Shown in pieces: positions 15,705-24,301 of a stretch of DNA of 32,748 bases. The DNA comes from Actinomycetota bacterium. GTDB lineage: Bacteria; Actinomycetota; Acidimicrobiia; Acidimicrobiales; Aldehydirespiratoraceae. The stretch spans positions 108,689 to 141,436 of the forward strand of contig JAPOHW010000010.1 of assembly GCA_029979265.1 (NCBI GenBank), in the 5' to 3' direction. Numbering within the stretch: the stretch's first letter is position 1; the number at the start of each line of letters is the position of its first letter. A program made the translations under genes and the position numbers. The notes below the pieces were generated by a model that was not told the origin of the DNA, made no database searches, and saw only the letters and a program-made list of their open reading frames with translations.

Positions 15705-17132
15705 ATGTTCATCAACGGCCAGTGGGTCGCCGCAGTCGAGGGGAAGACCTTCACCGTCACCAATCCAGCGACCGGCGAGGTCATCGGTGAGATGCCGGCT
15801 GGTGGTGCTGCCGATGCGACAGCCGCCGTCGACGCCGCCGTGGCAGCCCAGAAGGACTGGGGCGCGACCACTGCGTACCACCGTGCCGACCTTTTGATGA
15901 GTGCCTGGCGTTTGATGGGGGAGCGGGCCGATGGACTTGCCGACCTCATGACCGAGGAGCAGGGCAAGCCGCTCAAGGCGAGTCGAGCCGAGGTCGCCTA
16001 CGGAGCCGACTTCCTTCGCTGGTTCGCCGAGGAGGCCCGCCGCATAACCGGTGAATGGCTGCCGTCGGCTCGTCCCGAACAGCGTTTCCTCTCGGTCAAG
16101 ACTCCTGTCGGTGTCGTTGCCGCGGTGACGCCGTGGAACTATCCGATGTCGATGCTGACCCGAAAGATGGGGCCGGCCCTGGCCGCAGGATGCACCCTCG
16201 TGCTCAAACCGGCGGAGGCCACACCGCTGTGTGCCAAAGCGATCTTCGAGTGTTTCATCGATGCAGGCGTTCCCGATGGCGTCATCAATCTGGTCACGGC
16301 AGCGGACCCGGCCCCCATCGGGGACGTCTTCACGAGCGATCCTCGGATCAAGAAACTGACCTTCACGGGTTCGACCGCAGTTGGCCGGATTCTTGCAGCC
16401 AAGGCCGGTGCGAATCTGCAGCGTGTCTCGGTCGAACTCGGCGGTCATGCCCCGTTCATCGTCTATCCCGATGCCGATCCGGTCCATGCTGCGAAGGGTG
16501 CAGCAGCGCTGAAGTTCCTGAACTCCGGCCAGGCCTGCATCAGTCCGAACCGTCTTTATGTGCATCGTGATCACGCCGATGCATTCATCAACACGATGGT
16601 GCCGCGCGTCGCCAAGGTGAAGGCAGGTCCGGGAACTGCGGAAGGTGTCGGGGTGGGGCCGCTCGTCAACGAGGCCGCAGTGGCCAAAGTTGCTGCCCAG
16701 GTCGATGATGCGCGGGCCAAGGGCGCAGCGGTTCCGGTCGGGGGTAGACGTCTCCTCGACGATGGCCTCGACGCCGGTCATTTCTATGCACCGACGGTGA
16801 TCACCGGGGTCACCGACGAGATGACGATCTATCGCGAAGAGACGTTCGGGCCCGTGGCTCCGATCATCGTCTATGACGATGTCGACGAGGTGATCGACCT
16901 TGCGAACGACACCAATTACGGCCTTGCCGCCTACGTGTACACGAACGACCTGTCCACTGCGATTCGAGCGATGGAGGGTCTGCGATTCGGGATCATCGGT
17001 ATCAACGATGTGAATCCGACGTCTGCTGCGGCGCCCTTTGGCGGGATGAGCGACTCTGGGTTGGGCCGTGAGGGCGGCCGCGAAGGCATTGCTGAGTACC
17101 TCGAGACCAAACTCGCTGGTATTGCTCTGTGA
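15705..17132 (+). CDS. NAD(P)-dependent aldehyde dehydrogenase, succinate-semialdehyde dehydrogenase-like
   Basis: This 475-residue protein belongs to the aldehyde dehydrogenase superfamily. The longer open frame upstream runs through cobT; 'MFINGQWVAAVEGKTFTVTNPATGE' is the normal family N terminus. Visible are 'TPWNYPMSMLTRKMGPALAAGCTLVLKPAEATP' (cofactor and oxyanion Asn region), 'FTGSTAVGRIL' (220-230), general-base Glu244 in 'VELGGHAPF', and nucleophile Cys278 in 'NSGQACIS'. The closing 'PFGGMSDSGLGREGGREGIAEYLETK' is also typical. The group oxidises succinate semialdehyde and similar short acid aldehydes. In this module it might act on sulfoacetaldehyde or malonic semialdehyde, but that is only context. 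A hairpin follows its stop codon. Confidence 0.88.
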   Translation: MFINGQWVAAVEGKTFTVTNPATGEVIGEMPAGGAADATAAVDAAVAAQKDWGATTAYHRADLLMSAWRLMGERADGLADLMTEEQGKPLKASRAEVAYGADFLRWFAEEARRITGEWLPSARPEQRFLSVKTPVGVVAAVTPWNYPMSMLTRKMGPALAAGCTLVLKPAEATPLCAKAIFECFIDAGVPDGVINLVTAADPAPIGDVFTSDPRIKKLTFTGSTAVGRILAAKAGANLQRVSVELGGHAPFIVYPDADPVHAAKGAAALKFLNSGQACISPNRLYVHRDHADAFINTMVPRVAKVKAGPGTAEGVGVGPLVNEAAVAKVAAQVDDARAKGAAVPVGGRRLLDDGLDAGHFYAPTVITGVTDEMTIYREETFGPVAPIIVYDDVDEVIDLANDTNYGLAAYVYTNDLSTAIRAMEGLRFGIIGINDVNPTSAAAPFGGMSDSGLGREGGREGIAEYLETKLAGIAL

Positions 17133-17159
17133 TCGGGGCACCGCTGGGTGGTCCCCGAT
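17132..17159 (+). terminator. Hairpin at the end of the aldehyde dehydrogenase gene
   Basis: ATCGGGG (17132-17138) pairs with CCCCGAT (17153-17159), and CACC/GGTG extends the inner stem after a 2-nt bulge. The structure starts at the last base of the stop codon. There is no T-tract, as is common for actinobacterial terminators. It would separate the accessory module from the arginine operon promoter. Confidence 0.45.
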
Positions 17160-17189
17160 GATGGCTGCCACTGCCCACCTCCTGAGATA

Positions 17190-17207
17190 TATGCAAGACG
17201 TTGCATA
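17190..17207 (+). promoter_or_regulatory. ARG-box-like operator for ArgR
   Basis: TATGCAA-GACG-TTGCATA is an 18-bp perfect inverted repeat with 7-bp arms. Its length and TTGCAT half-sites resemble ARG boxes described in Streptomyces. It covers the -35 hexamer of the argC promoter, so bound ArgR would block polymerase when arginine is plentiful. ArgR is encoded within the same cluster. Confidence 0.7.
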
Positions 17208-17229
17208 AACATTCCACAAGCCGTAGGGT
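17201..17229 (+). promoter_or_regulatory. argC promoter (leaderless layout)
   Basis: TTGCAT (17201-17206), 17 nt, TAGGGT (17224-17229), then 7 nt to the argC ATG. The -35 matches 4 of 6 consensus bases with ideal spacing, and the -10 position implies transcription starting at the ATG. No ribosome-binding site precedes argC, which fits a leaderless message. Confidence 0.6.
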
Positions 17230-17236
17230 CGTGCCC

Positions 17237-18271
17237 ATGGACAAGGTTGCGATCATCGGTGCGTCCGGATTCACCGGCGCCGAACTCATGCGCATCTGCT
17301 CGACCCACCCCCACATCGAGGTCATTGCTGCGACCGGCGAGACGCAGGCAGGCAAGCGGGTGGCCGACCTCTACCCGTCGCTCGCTGCGGCGTATGGCGA
17401 CATGGAGTACGTGCCGACGGACGACACGTCGGTGCTCGAGGCCGATCTCGTCTTTCTCGGCCTGCCTCACGGGGCCAGCCAGTCGGTTGTGCCAGGCCTG
17501 CGAGGGCAGGTCGAACACATCGTCGATCTTGCCTCTGACTTCCGCCTCGACGATCCCGGCCTCTACCCGGAGTGGTACGGCGACGAACACTCGGCACCCG
17601 AGATGCTCGACGAGTTCGCCTACGGGCTGCCCGAGCTGTTCCGAGCCGAACTCTCTGGAGCCGAGTTGATCGCCGTGCCCGGTTGCTACCCCACAACCGC
17701 CGTCCTCGGCCTCTCGCCGCTGCTGAAAGCTGGCCGTATCGACTCGGCAGGCCTCATCGTCGATGCTGCGACCGGGGTGAGTGGGGCGGGTCGGCCACCC
17801 AAGCCACACACCACCTTCTGTGCAGTCGACGAGGACTTCAGCGCCTACGGGCTGCTCGACCATCGCCACACCCCCGAGATGGAGATGGTGCTGCGTCAGC
17901 ACACCGGTACCGAGGTCTCGGTCATCTTCACCCCCCATCTCGCGCCAATGAATCGGGGCATCCTCGCCACCTGCTACGCACGGCCTGTCGGTGACCTCAC
18001 GACCGACGACGTCTTGGGTCTGTTGCACGACGCCTACGACGACGAACCGTTCGTCGTCGTCAGCGAACGCTCGCCATCGACCAAGGCCACGCTCGGCTCG
18101 AACAGCTGCCATATCACCGCCCGCGTCGATCCCCGCACCGGGTGGGTGGTTGTGTTGTCCGCGCTCGACAACCTGGTGAAGGGGGCCTCGGGTGGTGCGG
18201 TCCAGTGCGCGAACCTCGCCCTGGGATTGCCTGAAACGGCTGGCCTTGCGGTGGCCGGCATGTATCCGTAG
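17237..18271 (+). CDS. argC: N-acetyl-gamma-glutamyl-phosphate reductase
   Basis: This 344-residue enzyme is the third step of arginine synthesis: NADPH reduction of N-acetylglutamyl phosphate to the semialdehyde. ATG 17237 begins 'MDKVAIIGASGFTGAELMR', with the Rossmann GxxGxxG motif at 8-14; a longer in-frame start 36 nt upstream would fall inside the promoter. 'FLGLPHGASQ' and 'VDLASDFRLDDPGLYPEWYG' are conserved, and Cys150 in 'VPGCYPTTA' is the catalytic thiol. 'FTPHLAPMNRGILAT' lies towards the C terminus. It is the first gene of argCJBDFRGH. Its promoter overlaps an ARG-box-like operator and it appears to be translated from a leaderless mRNA. Confidence 0.97.
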   Translation: MDKVAIIGASGFTGAELMRICSTHPHIEVIAATGETQAGKRVADLYPSLAAAYGDMEYVPTDDTSVLEADLVFLGLPHGASQSVVPGLRGQVEHIVDLASDFRLDDPGLYPEWYGDEHSAPEMLDEFAYGLPELFRAELSGAELIAVPGCYPTTAVLGLSPLLKAGRIDSAGLIVDAATGVSGAGRPPKPHTTFCAVDEDFSAYGLLDHRHTPEMEMVLRQHTGTEVSVIFTPHLAPMNRGILATCYARPVGDLTTDDVLGLLHDAYDDEPFVVVSERSPSTKATLGSNSCHITARVDPRTGWVVVLSALDNLVKGASGGAVQCANLALGLPETAGLAVAGMYP

Positions 18272-18281
18272 GGCGGTGGCG

Positions 18282-19523
18282 ATGTCTGACGTCGTATCTC
18301 CACTCGCTCCTGACGAGTTTCCGGCCATGCCTCCGATCGCCGGAGTTCAGCTTGCAACGCACGCGGCGGGAATCAAGTACGAAGGACGTGACGACCTGTT
18401 CCTCGCCACGGTGGCGGCCGGAACCACGGTCGCCGGGACCTTCACCAGATCGCAGTGTCCCTCTGCACCCGTCGACTGGTGCCGCCGGATCCTTGCCGAC
18501 GGCACCCGCACCGCCCGGGCGCTGGTGTGCAACTCGGGCAACGCCAATGCGTTCACCGGTCGGGCTGGAGGGGCGGCGGCAACGCTCACCGCCGACACCA
18601 TCGCCGACGCGCTCGGGGTGTTGCCTGCAGAGATCTTTCTTGCTTCCACCGGCGTGATCGGCGAACCACTGCCGGAACAGGTGATGCGTGATGGTCTGCC
18701 GCTGCTGGCCGACAAACTCGACACCTCGAGCCCTGACGGGTGGAAGCTCGGCGCAGCTGCGATCTGCACGACCGACACGTACCCCAAGGGTGCGTACGCT
18801 CGGATCGAGGGTTGTGCTGCGCACATCGTGGGTATTGCCAAGGGCAGCGGCATGATCGCCCCCGACATGGCCACCATGCTTGCGTTCGTGTTCACCGACG
18901 CCGCCGTCGAACCCGGTCTCCTGCAGCGGTGCCTCGACAGGTCGGTCGAGCGGAGCTTCAATCGCATCACCGTCGACTCCGACACATCGACGAGCGATAC
19001 CGTCTTGCTGTTTGCCACGGGCGAACAAATCGACGAAGACTTCACCACCGACGACGATCCGCGGCTGCCGGCGTTGCAACAAGCGCTCGACAGCGTGCTG
19101 CTCGATCTCGCCCATCAGATCGTGCGTGACGGGGAAGGGGCCACCAAATTCGTCGAGGTGACCGTCACCGGTGCAGCTGATGACAGAGCAGCGAAGACCA
19201 TCGGTCTTGCCATTGCGAACTCGCCGCTCGTGAAGACGGCACTTGCTGCCGAGGACGCCAACTGGGGCCGGATCGTCATGGCGGTCGGAAAATCGGGTGA
19301 AGCGGCTGATCGCGACAAGCTCGAACTGTGGCTCGGATCCGAACAGGTGACTGCAGACGGCGCAGTGGTTCCCGCCTACTCAGAAGCGCGAGCGACTGCG
19401 CATCTCCGCCAAGACGAGGTCCAGATTCGCATCGATGTCGGTGTGGGTGAGGGGCGCGCAACGGTGTGGACGTGTGACCTCACGCACGGCTACATCGAGA
19501 TCAACGCGGGATATCGCTCATGA
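18282..19523 (+). CDS. argJ: Glutamate N-acetyltransferase/amino-acid N-acetyltransferase (ArgJ)
   Basis: This is a 413-residue precursor. ArgJ recycles the acetyl group from N-acetylornithine to glutamate and, in bifunctional forms, also uses acetyl-CoA. It cleaves itself before a Thr nucleophile, here Thr198 in 'KGSGMIAPDMATMLAF' (187-202), giving alpha and beta chains. 'NSGNANAFTG' (84-93), 'FNRITVDSDTSTSDT' and 'IANSPLVKTALAAEDANWGR' are family hallmarks. ATG 18282 was preferred over an upstream in-frame ATG inside argC. It starts 10 nt after argC and ends overlapping argB in ATGA. The presence of argJ implies the acetyl-recycling arginine route. Confidence 0.96.
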   Translation: MSDVVSPLAPDEFPAMPPIAGVQLATHAAGIKYEGRDDLFLATVAAGTTVAGTFTRSQCPSAPVDWCRRILADGTRTARALVCNSGNANAFTGRAGGAAATLTADTIADALGVLPAEIFLASTGVIGEPLPEQVMRDGLPLLADKLDTSSPDGWKLGAAAICTTDTYPKGAYARIEGCAAHIVGIAKGSGMIAPDMATMLAFVFTDAAVEPGLLQRCLDRSVERSFNRITVDSDTSTSDTVLLFATGEQIDEDFTTDDDPRLPALQQALDSVLLDLAHQIVRDGEGATKFVEVTVTGAADDRAAKTIGLAIANSPLVKTALAAEDANWGRIVMAVGKSGEAADRDKLELWLGSEQVTADGAVVPAYSEARATAHLRQDEVQIRIDVGVGEGRATVWTCDLTHGYIEINAGYRS

Positions 19524-20479
19524 CCGAACCGAACGACCTGTTGCCCAGTCGCGGGTTCTCACCCTCGCAGCGGGCCGGCGCGCTGGTTGAGGCCCTGCCG
19601 TATATCCAGCGATTCCGAGACGCGATCGTGGTGGTGAAATTCGGCGGTAACGCCATGGTCGACCCGGCGCTGTCCCAGACCTTCGCCGAAGACGTCGTGC
19701 TGCTGCGCTCGGTCGGCCTCAAGCCGGTCGTCGTGCACGGGGGCGGACCGCAGATCGGTGAACTGCTCGGCCGTCTCGGGAAAGAGACCGAGTTCGTCGA
19801 CGGGCTCAGAGTCACCGACGCCGAGACCCTCGATGTCGCCCGAATGGTGCTCGTCGGCAAGGTTGGGCGCGACATCGTCGGAGCGATCAACGTGCATGGC
19901 GCGTATGCGGTCGGACTCTCCGGAGAAGACGGCGGCCTCATCACGGCAGTGCCGCGAGACGAAGCCCTCGGATTCGTGGGTGATGTCGCCTCGGTGCAGC
20001 CAACCATCATCGAACGATTGCTGGCCGAGAACATGATCCCCGTGGTGTCGACGATCGGTGCCGACGAGTCGGGTCAGGCCTACAACATCAACGCCGACAC
20101 CGTCGCGGGTGCCCTCGCCGGTGCCCTCGGTGCCGAGAAAGCCGTCTATCTCACCGATGTGCCGGGACTGCTGACCGATGTCGACGATCCGACGTCGATC
20201 GTTGCACGTGCCTCGGTCGACGAGGTCCGTGGACTGATCGCTGATGGCAGCATCGGCGGCGGCATGATTCCCAAGGTCGAAGCCTGCATTCACGCTGTCG
20301 AATCAGGTGCAACATCAGCACACATGCTTGATGGGCGTGTGCCGCACGTCCTTCTGCTCGAACTCTTCACCGATGCCGGTATTGGCACGATGATCACCGG
20401 CTCGCCCTCCTCGGGCGACGAGATCACCGGCTCGCCCTCCTCGGGCGACGAGATCACCGGTGTCGGAGGAACCACATGA
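19520..20479 (+). CDS. argB: Acetylglutamate kinase with repeat-bearing C-terminal extension
   Basis: This 319-residue kinase phosphorylates N-acetylglutamate, usually the arginine-inhibited step. Visible are Lys40 with 'KFGGNAM', 'VVHGGGPQIGELL' (71-83), 'YNINADTVAGALAGAL' and 'GMIPKVEACIHAVESG' near the C terminus, then the usual end 'HVLLLELFTDAGIGTMI'. After that normal end come about 20 extra residues made of the 10-residue unit TGSPSSGDEI repeated twice, then a short tail. They are encoded by a 30-bp DNA tandem repeat. The extension is unlikely to be catalytic. The N-terminal ~30 residues match the helix that mediates hexamer formation in arginine-sensitive enzymes. The gene overlaps argJ and argD by ATGA junctions. 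Confidence 0.96.
   Translation: MTEPNDLLPSRGFSPSQRAGALVEALPYIQRFRDAIVVVKFGGNAMVDPALSQTFAEDVVLLRSVGLKPVVVHGGGPQIGELLGRLGKETEFVDGLRVTDAETLDVARMVLVGKVGRDIVGAINVHGAYAVGLSGEDGGLITAVPRDEALGFVGDVASVQPTIIERLLAENMIPVVSTIGADESGQAYNINADTVAGALAGALGAEKAVYLTDVPGLLTDVDDPTSIVARASVDEVRGLIADGSIGGGMIPKVEACIHAVESGATSAHMLDGRVPHVLLLELFTDAGIGTMITGSPSSGDEITGSPSSGDEITGVGGTT
20393..20460 (+). repeat. 30-bp tandem direct repeat (2.3 copies) in the 3' end of argB
   Basis: The 30-bp units at 20393-20422 and 20423-20452 are identical, and the first 8 bases recur at 20453-20460. Because 30 is a multiple of 3 the reading frame is kept. Each unit holds an inverted repeat, TCGCCC/GGGCGA around a 5-nt loop (first copy 20402-20418). 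The perfect identity suggests a recent duplication by slippage. Confidence 0.95.
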
Positions 20480-21684
20480 CCGCAGAACAAGCAGCCGCTT
20501 GGGGTGCCGGTGGCACCCACAGCCCACTGATGAACAATTACGGCTCGCCACCGCGCCTTTTCATGCGAGGTAGTGGCGCCGAGTTGTGGGATCGCGACGG
20601 CCGGCGACACCTCGACTTCCTGTGCGGTCTGGCGGTGACCGGACTCGGGCACGCCCACCCGAGTGTCACCCAGGCGATCGCCGCACAGGCTGGCACGCTC
20701 ACGCACACCTCCAATCTGTTTGCGAACGAGCATCAGGCACCGGTGGCCGAGGCGATCTCGCGGCTGATCGATTCCGGCTCGGGGCAAGTCCTGTTCCAGA
20801 ACTCCGGAGCCGAGGCCAACGAAGCGGCGTTGAAGATCGTCCGGAAGTACCAGGGCCGAGGGCGGCACGGCGTCGTCAGCGCCCTTCGAAGCTTCCACGG
20901 ACGCACCCTCATGTCGTTGGCTGCCACCGGCCAACCCGAAAAGCACGAGCCGTTCCAGCCACTCCCCGAAGGGTTTCGCCATGTCGTCTGGAATGATCTC
21001 GACGAGTTCGAGAAGTCGCTGACCCCCGAGGTCGGGGGAGTCATTCTCGAGCCCGTGCAGGGCGAAGGTGGGGTGAACCCGGCCGACGTCGAGTACCTGC
21101 AAGGGGTTCGCCACATCTGTGACGAGCGTGGGCTCCTGCTCGTCCTCGACGAGATCCAGACAGGGTTCGGTCGTACCGGCCAGTGGTTCGGCTTTCAGGC
21201 GGCGGGCATCAGGCCCGATGTGGTCACGATGGCCAAGGGCATCGCCAACGGCATGCCCGTAGGTGCCATCTGGGCCTGTGACGAGGTTGCGGCTGCCTTC
21301 GTTCCGGGTGATCACGGCTCGACCTTCGCCGGGCAGCCGCTTGCGCTGGCGGCGGCGCGGGCGACCATCGCCGAACTCGAAGCCATCGACGCGCCGGCCG
21401 CTGCTCGCCGGATCGAGGCAGCCCTGCGGGCCGGCCTCGAACCGCTGTCGGGCGTCGATCACATTCGCGGTCGAGGACTGCTGCTGGGGGTCGAACTCGA
21501 CGACGTCGGCCTCGCCGGCCGCACCGGTGCGGAAGTCGCCCGTGCTTGTCTCGAGCGCGGACTGATCGTGAACGGCGTCACCCCCACGACACTGCGGCTC
21601 GCGCCACCATTCATACTCACCGATGCGCAGATCGCCGAGGCGATCGACATCATGGCGTCGGTCATCGGCGAAGGAGTTGTCTGA
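20476..21684 (+). CDS. argD: Acetylornithine aminotransferase
   Basis: This 402-residue class III PLP enzyme converts N-acetylglutamate semialdehyde to N-acetylornithine, with glutamate as amino donor. '[18 protein letters not shown]' (108-125) marks the phosphate-binding region, '[18 protein letters not shown]' holds the cofactor Asp (D225), and Lys254 in '[16 protein letters not shown]' forms the Schiff base. '[13 protein letters not shown]' precedes the C-terminal domain. It overlaps argB (ATGA) and ends overlapping argF (TGATG). Operon position separates it from the other class III aminotransferase at 8142. ArgD often doubles as the succinyldiaminopimelate aminotransferase in lysine synthesis; that cannot be judged here. 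Confidence 0.96.
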   Translation: MTAEQAAAWGAGGTHSPLMNNYGSPPRLFMRGSGAELWDRDGRRHLDFLCGLAVTGLGHAHPSVTQAIAAQAGTLTHTSNLFANEHQAPVAEAISRLIDSGSGQVLFQNSGAEANEAALKIVRKYQGRGRHGVVSALRSFHGRTLMSLAATGQPEKHEPFQPLPEGFRHVVWNDLDEFEKSLTPEVGGVILEPVQGEGGVNPADVEYLQGVRHICDERGLLLVLDEIQTGFGRTGQWFGFQAAGIRPDVVTMAKGIANGMPVGAIWACDEVAAAFVPGDHGSTFAGQPLALAAARATIAELEAIDAPAAARRIEAALRAGLEPLSGVDHIRGRGLLLGVELDDVGLAGRTGAEVARACLERGLIVNGVTPTTLRLAPPFILTDAQIAEAIDIMASVIGEGVV

Positions 21685-22577
21685 TGCGTCACCTGCTCGA
21701 AATCGACGATCTCACGTCCGACGAACTCGGCCGGATCCTCTCGATCGCCACGTCGGTCGAAACGCCACGCGTTCTGGCGGGAAAGGGCACTGCGCTGATC
21801 TTCGAGAAACCCTCGGCCCGAACGCGCAACTCGATGGAGATGGCGGTCGTGCAACTGGGTGGGCATCCGGTCTACATCCAGGGCCAGGAAGTCGGCATCG
21901 ACAGTCGCGAAAGCGTCGAGGATGTGACTCGGACGATGGCCTGCTTTCACGCCATCGTCGCAGCTCGTGTCTTCGCGCACACGGTGGTGGAGCGGATGGC
22001 AGCGCTTGATCTGGTCCCGATCGTCAACATGCTCAGCGACGATGCGCACCCGCTGCAGGCGCTCGCCGACCTGTTGACGATGCGTCGGGAGTTCGGCGAA
22101 CTGGAGGGCCGAACCGTTGCCTACGTCGGCGACGCGAACAATGTCGCGCGCAGCCTTGCGCTTGCCGCTGGGCTCAGTGGCATGCACTTCCGGATCGCCA
22201 GCCCGGTCGACTACGGCTTCTCCGATCGTGATGCTGACCGGATTGCAACTGCAGGGGTCGAGATCGAGGTGGTCGACCGTCCCGAGGACGCGGTTGCGGG
22301 AGCGGATGCCGTGTACGCCGACACCTGGACGTCGATGGGGCAGGAAGCGGAAGCCGAGCAACGGCGCCGAGCCTTCGAGGGCTTTCAGGTCGATGAGCGA
22401 CTGATGGAACTCGCCGGTGTCGATGCGATCTTCCTGCACTGCCTGCCGGCTCATCGAAACGAAGAAGTGACCGATGCCGTGCTCGACGGTCCCCGCAGTC
22501 GCATCTGGGCCCAGGCCGCCAACCGAATGCACGCAGCTCGGGGGGCAATGGCGTGGCTGATGCAGGAGCGAGCCTGA
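21684..22577 (+). CDS. argF: Ornithine carbamoyltransferase
   Basis: This 297-residue enzyme forms citrulline from ornithine and carbamoyl phosphate. The ATG at 21684 overlaps the argD stop (TGATG), whereas the longer open frame runs back into argD. The carbamoyl-phosphate loop '[13 protein letters not shown]' contains SARTR (44-48; family S-x-R-T-R). '[15 protein letters not shown]' carries the H-P-x-Q motif, and '[14 protein letters not shown]' holds the catalytic Cys in HCLP. The closing '[21 protein letters not shown]' is typical. It is a few residues shorter than the common 305-315, mainly at the N terminus. It directly precedes the repressor gene argR. Confidence 0.96.
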   Translation: MRHLLEIDDLTSDELGRILSIATSVETPRVLAGKGTALIFEKPSARTRNSMEMAVVQLGGHPVYIQGQEVGIDSRESVEDVTRTMACFHAIVAARVFAHTVVERMAALDLVPIVNMLSDDAHPLQALADLLTMRREFGELEGRTVAYVGDANNVARSLALAAGLSGMHFRIASPVDYGFSDRDADRIATAGVEIEVVDRPEDAVAGADAVYADTWTSMGQEAEAEQRRRAFEGFQVDERLMELAGVDAIFLHCLPAHRNEEVTDAVLDGPRSRIWAQAANRMHAARGAMAWLMQERA

Positions 22578-22592
22578 TATGGCGGCCCTCTC

Positions 22593-23057
22593 ATGAGCAA
22601 GGCTCGTCGGCAGCACCGCATCGCCGCCCTTCTCGAGGAGCACGCCGTGACATCCCAGGGCAAGCTCACCGAACTGCTCCAGGCCGAAGGCCTCGACACG
22701 ACCCAGGCGACCGTGTCCCGTGATCTCGATGATCTCGGGGCGATCAAGGTTCGGGGTCCAGGCGGGGAGACCGTGTACGCGATCCCGGAACACCCGGTCG
22801 ACCGCATCGCGCCCGAGGATCATCTGCGTCGGGTGATGTCGGACTGGGTGGCCGATGTGAACCACTCGCTCAACGTCGTTGTGCTCAGGACGCCACCAGG
22901 CTCCGCCCATGTCGTCGGCTCTGCCCTCGATCGGGCGGGGATGTCCCAGATTCTCGGTACCGTCGCCGGTGACGACACCTTGATCGTGGTGGCCGCCGAA
23001 GACATCGGCGGTGCCGCCCTCGCCGAACGCCTCCGAACCCTCGCCGGTCTTGGCTGA
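22593..23057 (+). CDS. argR: Arginine repressor ArgR
   Basis: This is a 154-residue repressor. The N-terminal winged helix-turn-helix (~5-70) includes '[26 protein letters not shown]' and '[18 protein letters not shown]', the family recognition helix. The C-terminal domain (~85-150) forms the hexamer and binds arginine through '[13 protein letters not shown]', with the conserved Asp pair. It starts 15 nt after argF, between the ornithine and argininosuccinate steps, the actinobacterial argCJBDFRGH order. It presumably represses the cluster through the 18-bp operator at 17190-17207, which covers the -35 hexamer of the argC promoter, forming an autoregulatory loop. Confidence 0.96.
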   Translation: MSKARRQHRIAALLEEHAVTSQGKLTELLQAEGLDTTQATVSRDLDDLGAIKVRGPGGETVYAIPEHPVDRIAPEDHLRRVMSDWVADVNHSLNVVVLRTPPGSAHVVGSALDRAGMSQILGTVAGDDTLIVVAAEDIGGAALAERLRTLAGLG

Positions 23058-23092
23058 ACCCACCCCCGAACCCTGAGAGAAGTATCTGCATC

Positions 23093-24301
23093 ATGAAGGT
23101 CGTACTCGCTTACAGCGGTGGTCTCGACACCTCCATCATCCTGCGCTGGCTCCAAGAGACGTACGACGCAGAGGTCATCACCTTCACGGCCGACCTCGGA
23201 CAGGGAGAAGAGGTCGAACCCGCTCGGGCCAAGGCGCTCGAGATGGGCGTCCCACCCGAGAACATCCATATCGAGGACGTGCGCGAGGAGTTCGTTCGCG
23301 ACTTCGTCTTCCCGATGTTCCGGGCGAACACGATCTACGAGGGGGAATACCTTCTCGGTACCTCGATCGCCCGCCCGCTCATTGCGAAGCGACTCGTCGA
23401 GATTGCTGCTGAACATGGTGCTGATGCGATCAGCCACGGGGCCACCGGCAAAGGTAACGATCAGGTTCGTTTCGAGCTGGGGGCCTATGCACTCGCCCCT
23501 GAGATCAGGGTCATCGCGCCGTGGCGCGAATGGGAACTCGGCGGGCGCGAAACGCTGATGGCCTACGCCGAAGCACACAACATTCCGATCGAGATGAAGC
23601 GGGGCAAGAAGTCTCCGTTTTCCATGGATGCCAACCTGCTCCACATCAGCTTCGAGGGCGGTCCGCTCGAGGATCCCTTCACCGAGCCCCCCTCGGAGAT
23701 GTGGCGTTGGTCGGTCAGCCCCGAGCTGGCGCCGAACGAGGCGACCTACATCGATCTCACCTACGAACAGGGCGACATCGTCGCCATCGATGGGAAGGTG
23801 ATGAGTCCGGCCGCGATCCTCACCGAGCTCAATCGTCTGGGAGGGGAGAATGGCATCGGCCGTCTCGACATCGTCGAGAACCGGTTCGTCGGTATGAAAA
23901 GTCGCGGTGCCTACGAGACACCGGGCGGCACGATCATGCTGCGAGCCCATCGGGCGATCGAGTCCATCACCCTCGATCGTGAGGTCGCCCATCTGAAGGA
24001 CTCGCTCATGCCCAAGTATGCGGAGTTGATCTACAACGGCTTCTGGTGGAGTCCCGAGCGGGAGATGCTTCAGGTGGCCATCGACCACAGCCAGCAGTAC
24101 GTGAGTGGCGACGTTCGACTCAAGCTCTTCAAGGGCAACGTCGACGTCGTCGGTCGAAAGAGCCCGTACTCGCTGTTCGACGAAAAGATCGCAACGTTCG
24201 AGGAGGATCACGGCACCTACGATCAGGCTGATGCGGAGGGTTTCATCAAGCTCAACGCCCTCCGACTTCGGAACCTGGCCCGGAAGCGGTCGGGGTCGTG
24301 A
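23093..24301 (+). CDS. argG: Argininosuccinate synthase
   Basis: This 402-residue enzyme joins citrulline and aspartate using ATP. '[15 protein letters not shown]' (6-20) is the N-type ATP pyrophosphatase P-loop. '[18 protein letters not shown]', '[24 protein letters not shown]' and '[25 protein letters not shown]' are characteristic blocks. Length is standard for the type I bacterial enzyme. The ATG lies 35 nt after argR, preceded by GAGAGAAG as ribosome-binding site. TGCAT at 23087-23091 resembles one ARG-box half-site, but no second arm is seen. Its stop overlaps the argH start (GTGA). Confidence 0.97.
   Translation: MKVVLAYSGGLDTSIILRWLQETYDAEVITFTADLGQGEEVEPARAKALEMGVPPENIHIEDVREEFVRDFVFPMFRANTIYEGEYLLGTSIARPLIAKRLVEIAAEHGADAISHGATGKGNDQVRFELGAYALAPEIRVIAPWREWELGGRETLMAYAEAHNIPIEMKRGKKSPFSMDANLLHISFEGGPLEDPFTEPPSEMWRWSVSPELAPNEATYIDLTYEQGDIVAIDGKVMSPAAILTELNRLGGENGIGRLDIVENRFVGMKSRGAYETPGGTIMLRAHRAIESITLDREVAHLKDSLMPKYAELIYNGFWWSPEREMLQVAIDHSQQYVSGDVRLKLFKGNVDVVGRKSPYSLFDEKIATFEEDHGTYDQADAEGFIKLNALRLRNLARKRSGS

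Noticed and set aside
7931..17236. Genomic island with mobility genes
   Set aside because: No integrase, transposase, tRNA target or direct-repeat attachment site was found; base composition appears similar to the flanks by eye, though not computed.
20393..20460. Repeat array resembling a CRISPR or REP element
   Set aside because: Only 2.3 directly abutting copies, no spacers, in frame within argB; it is a coding tandem duplication.
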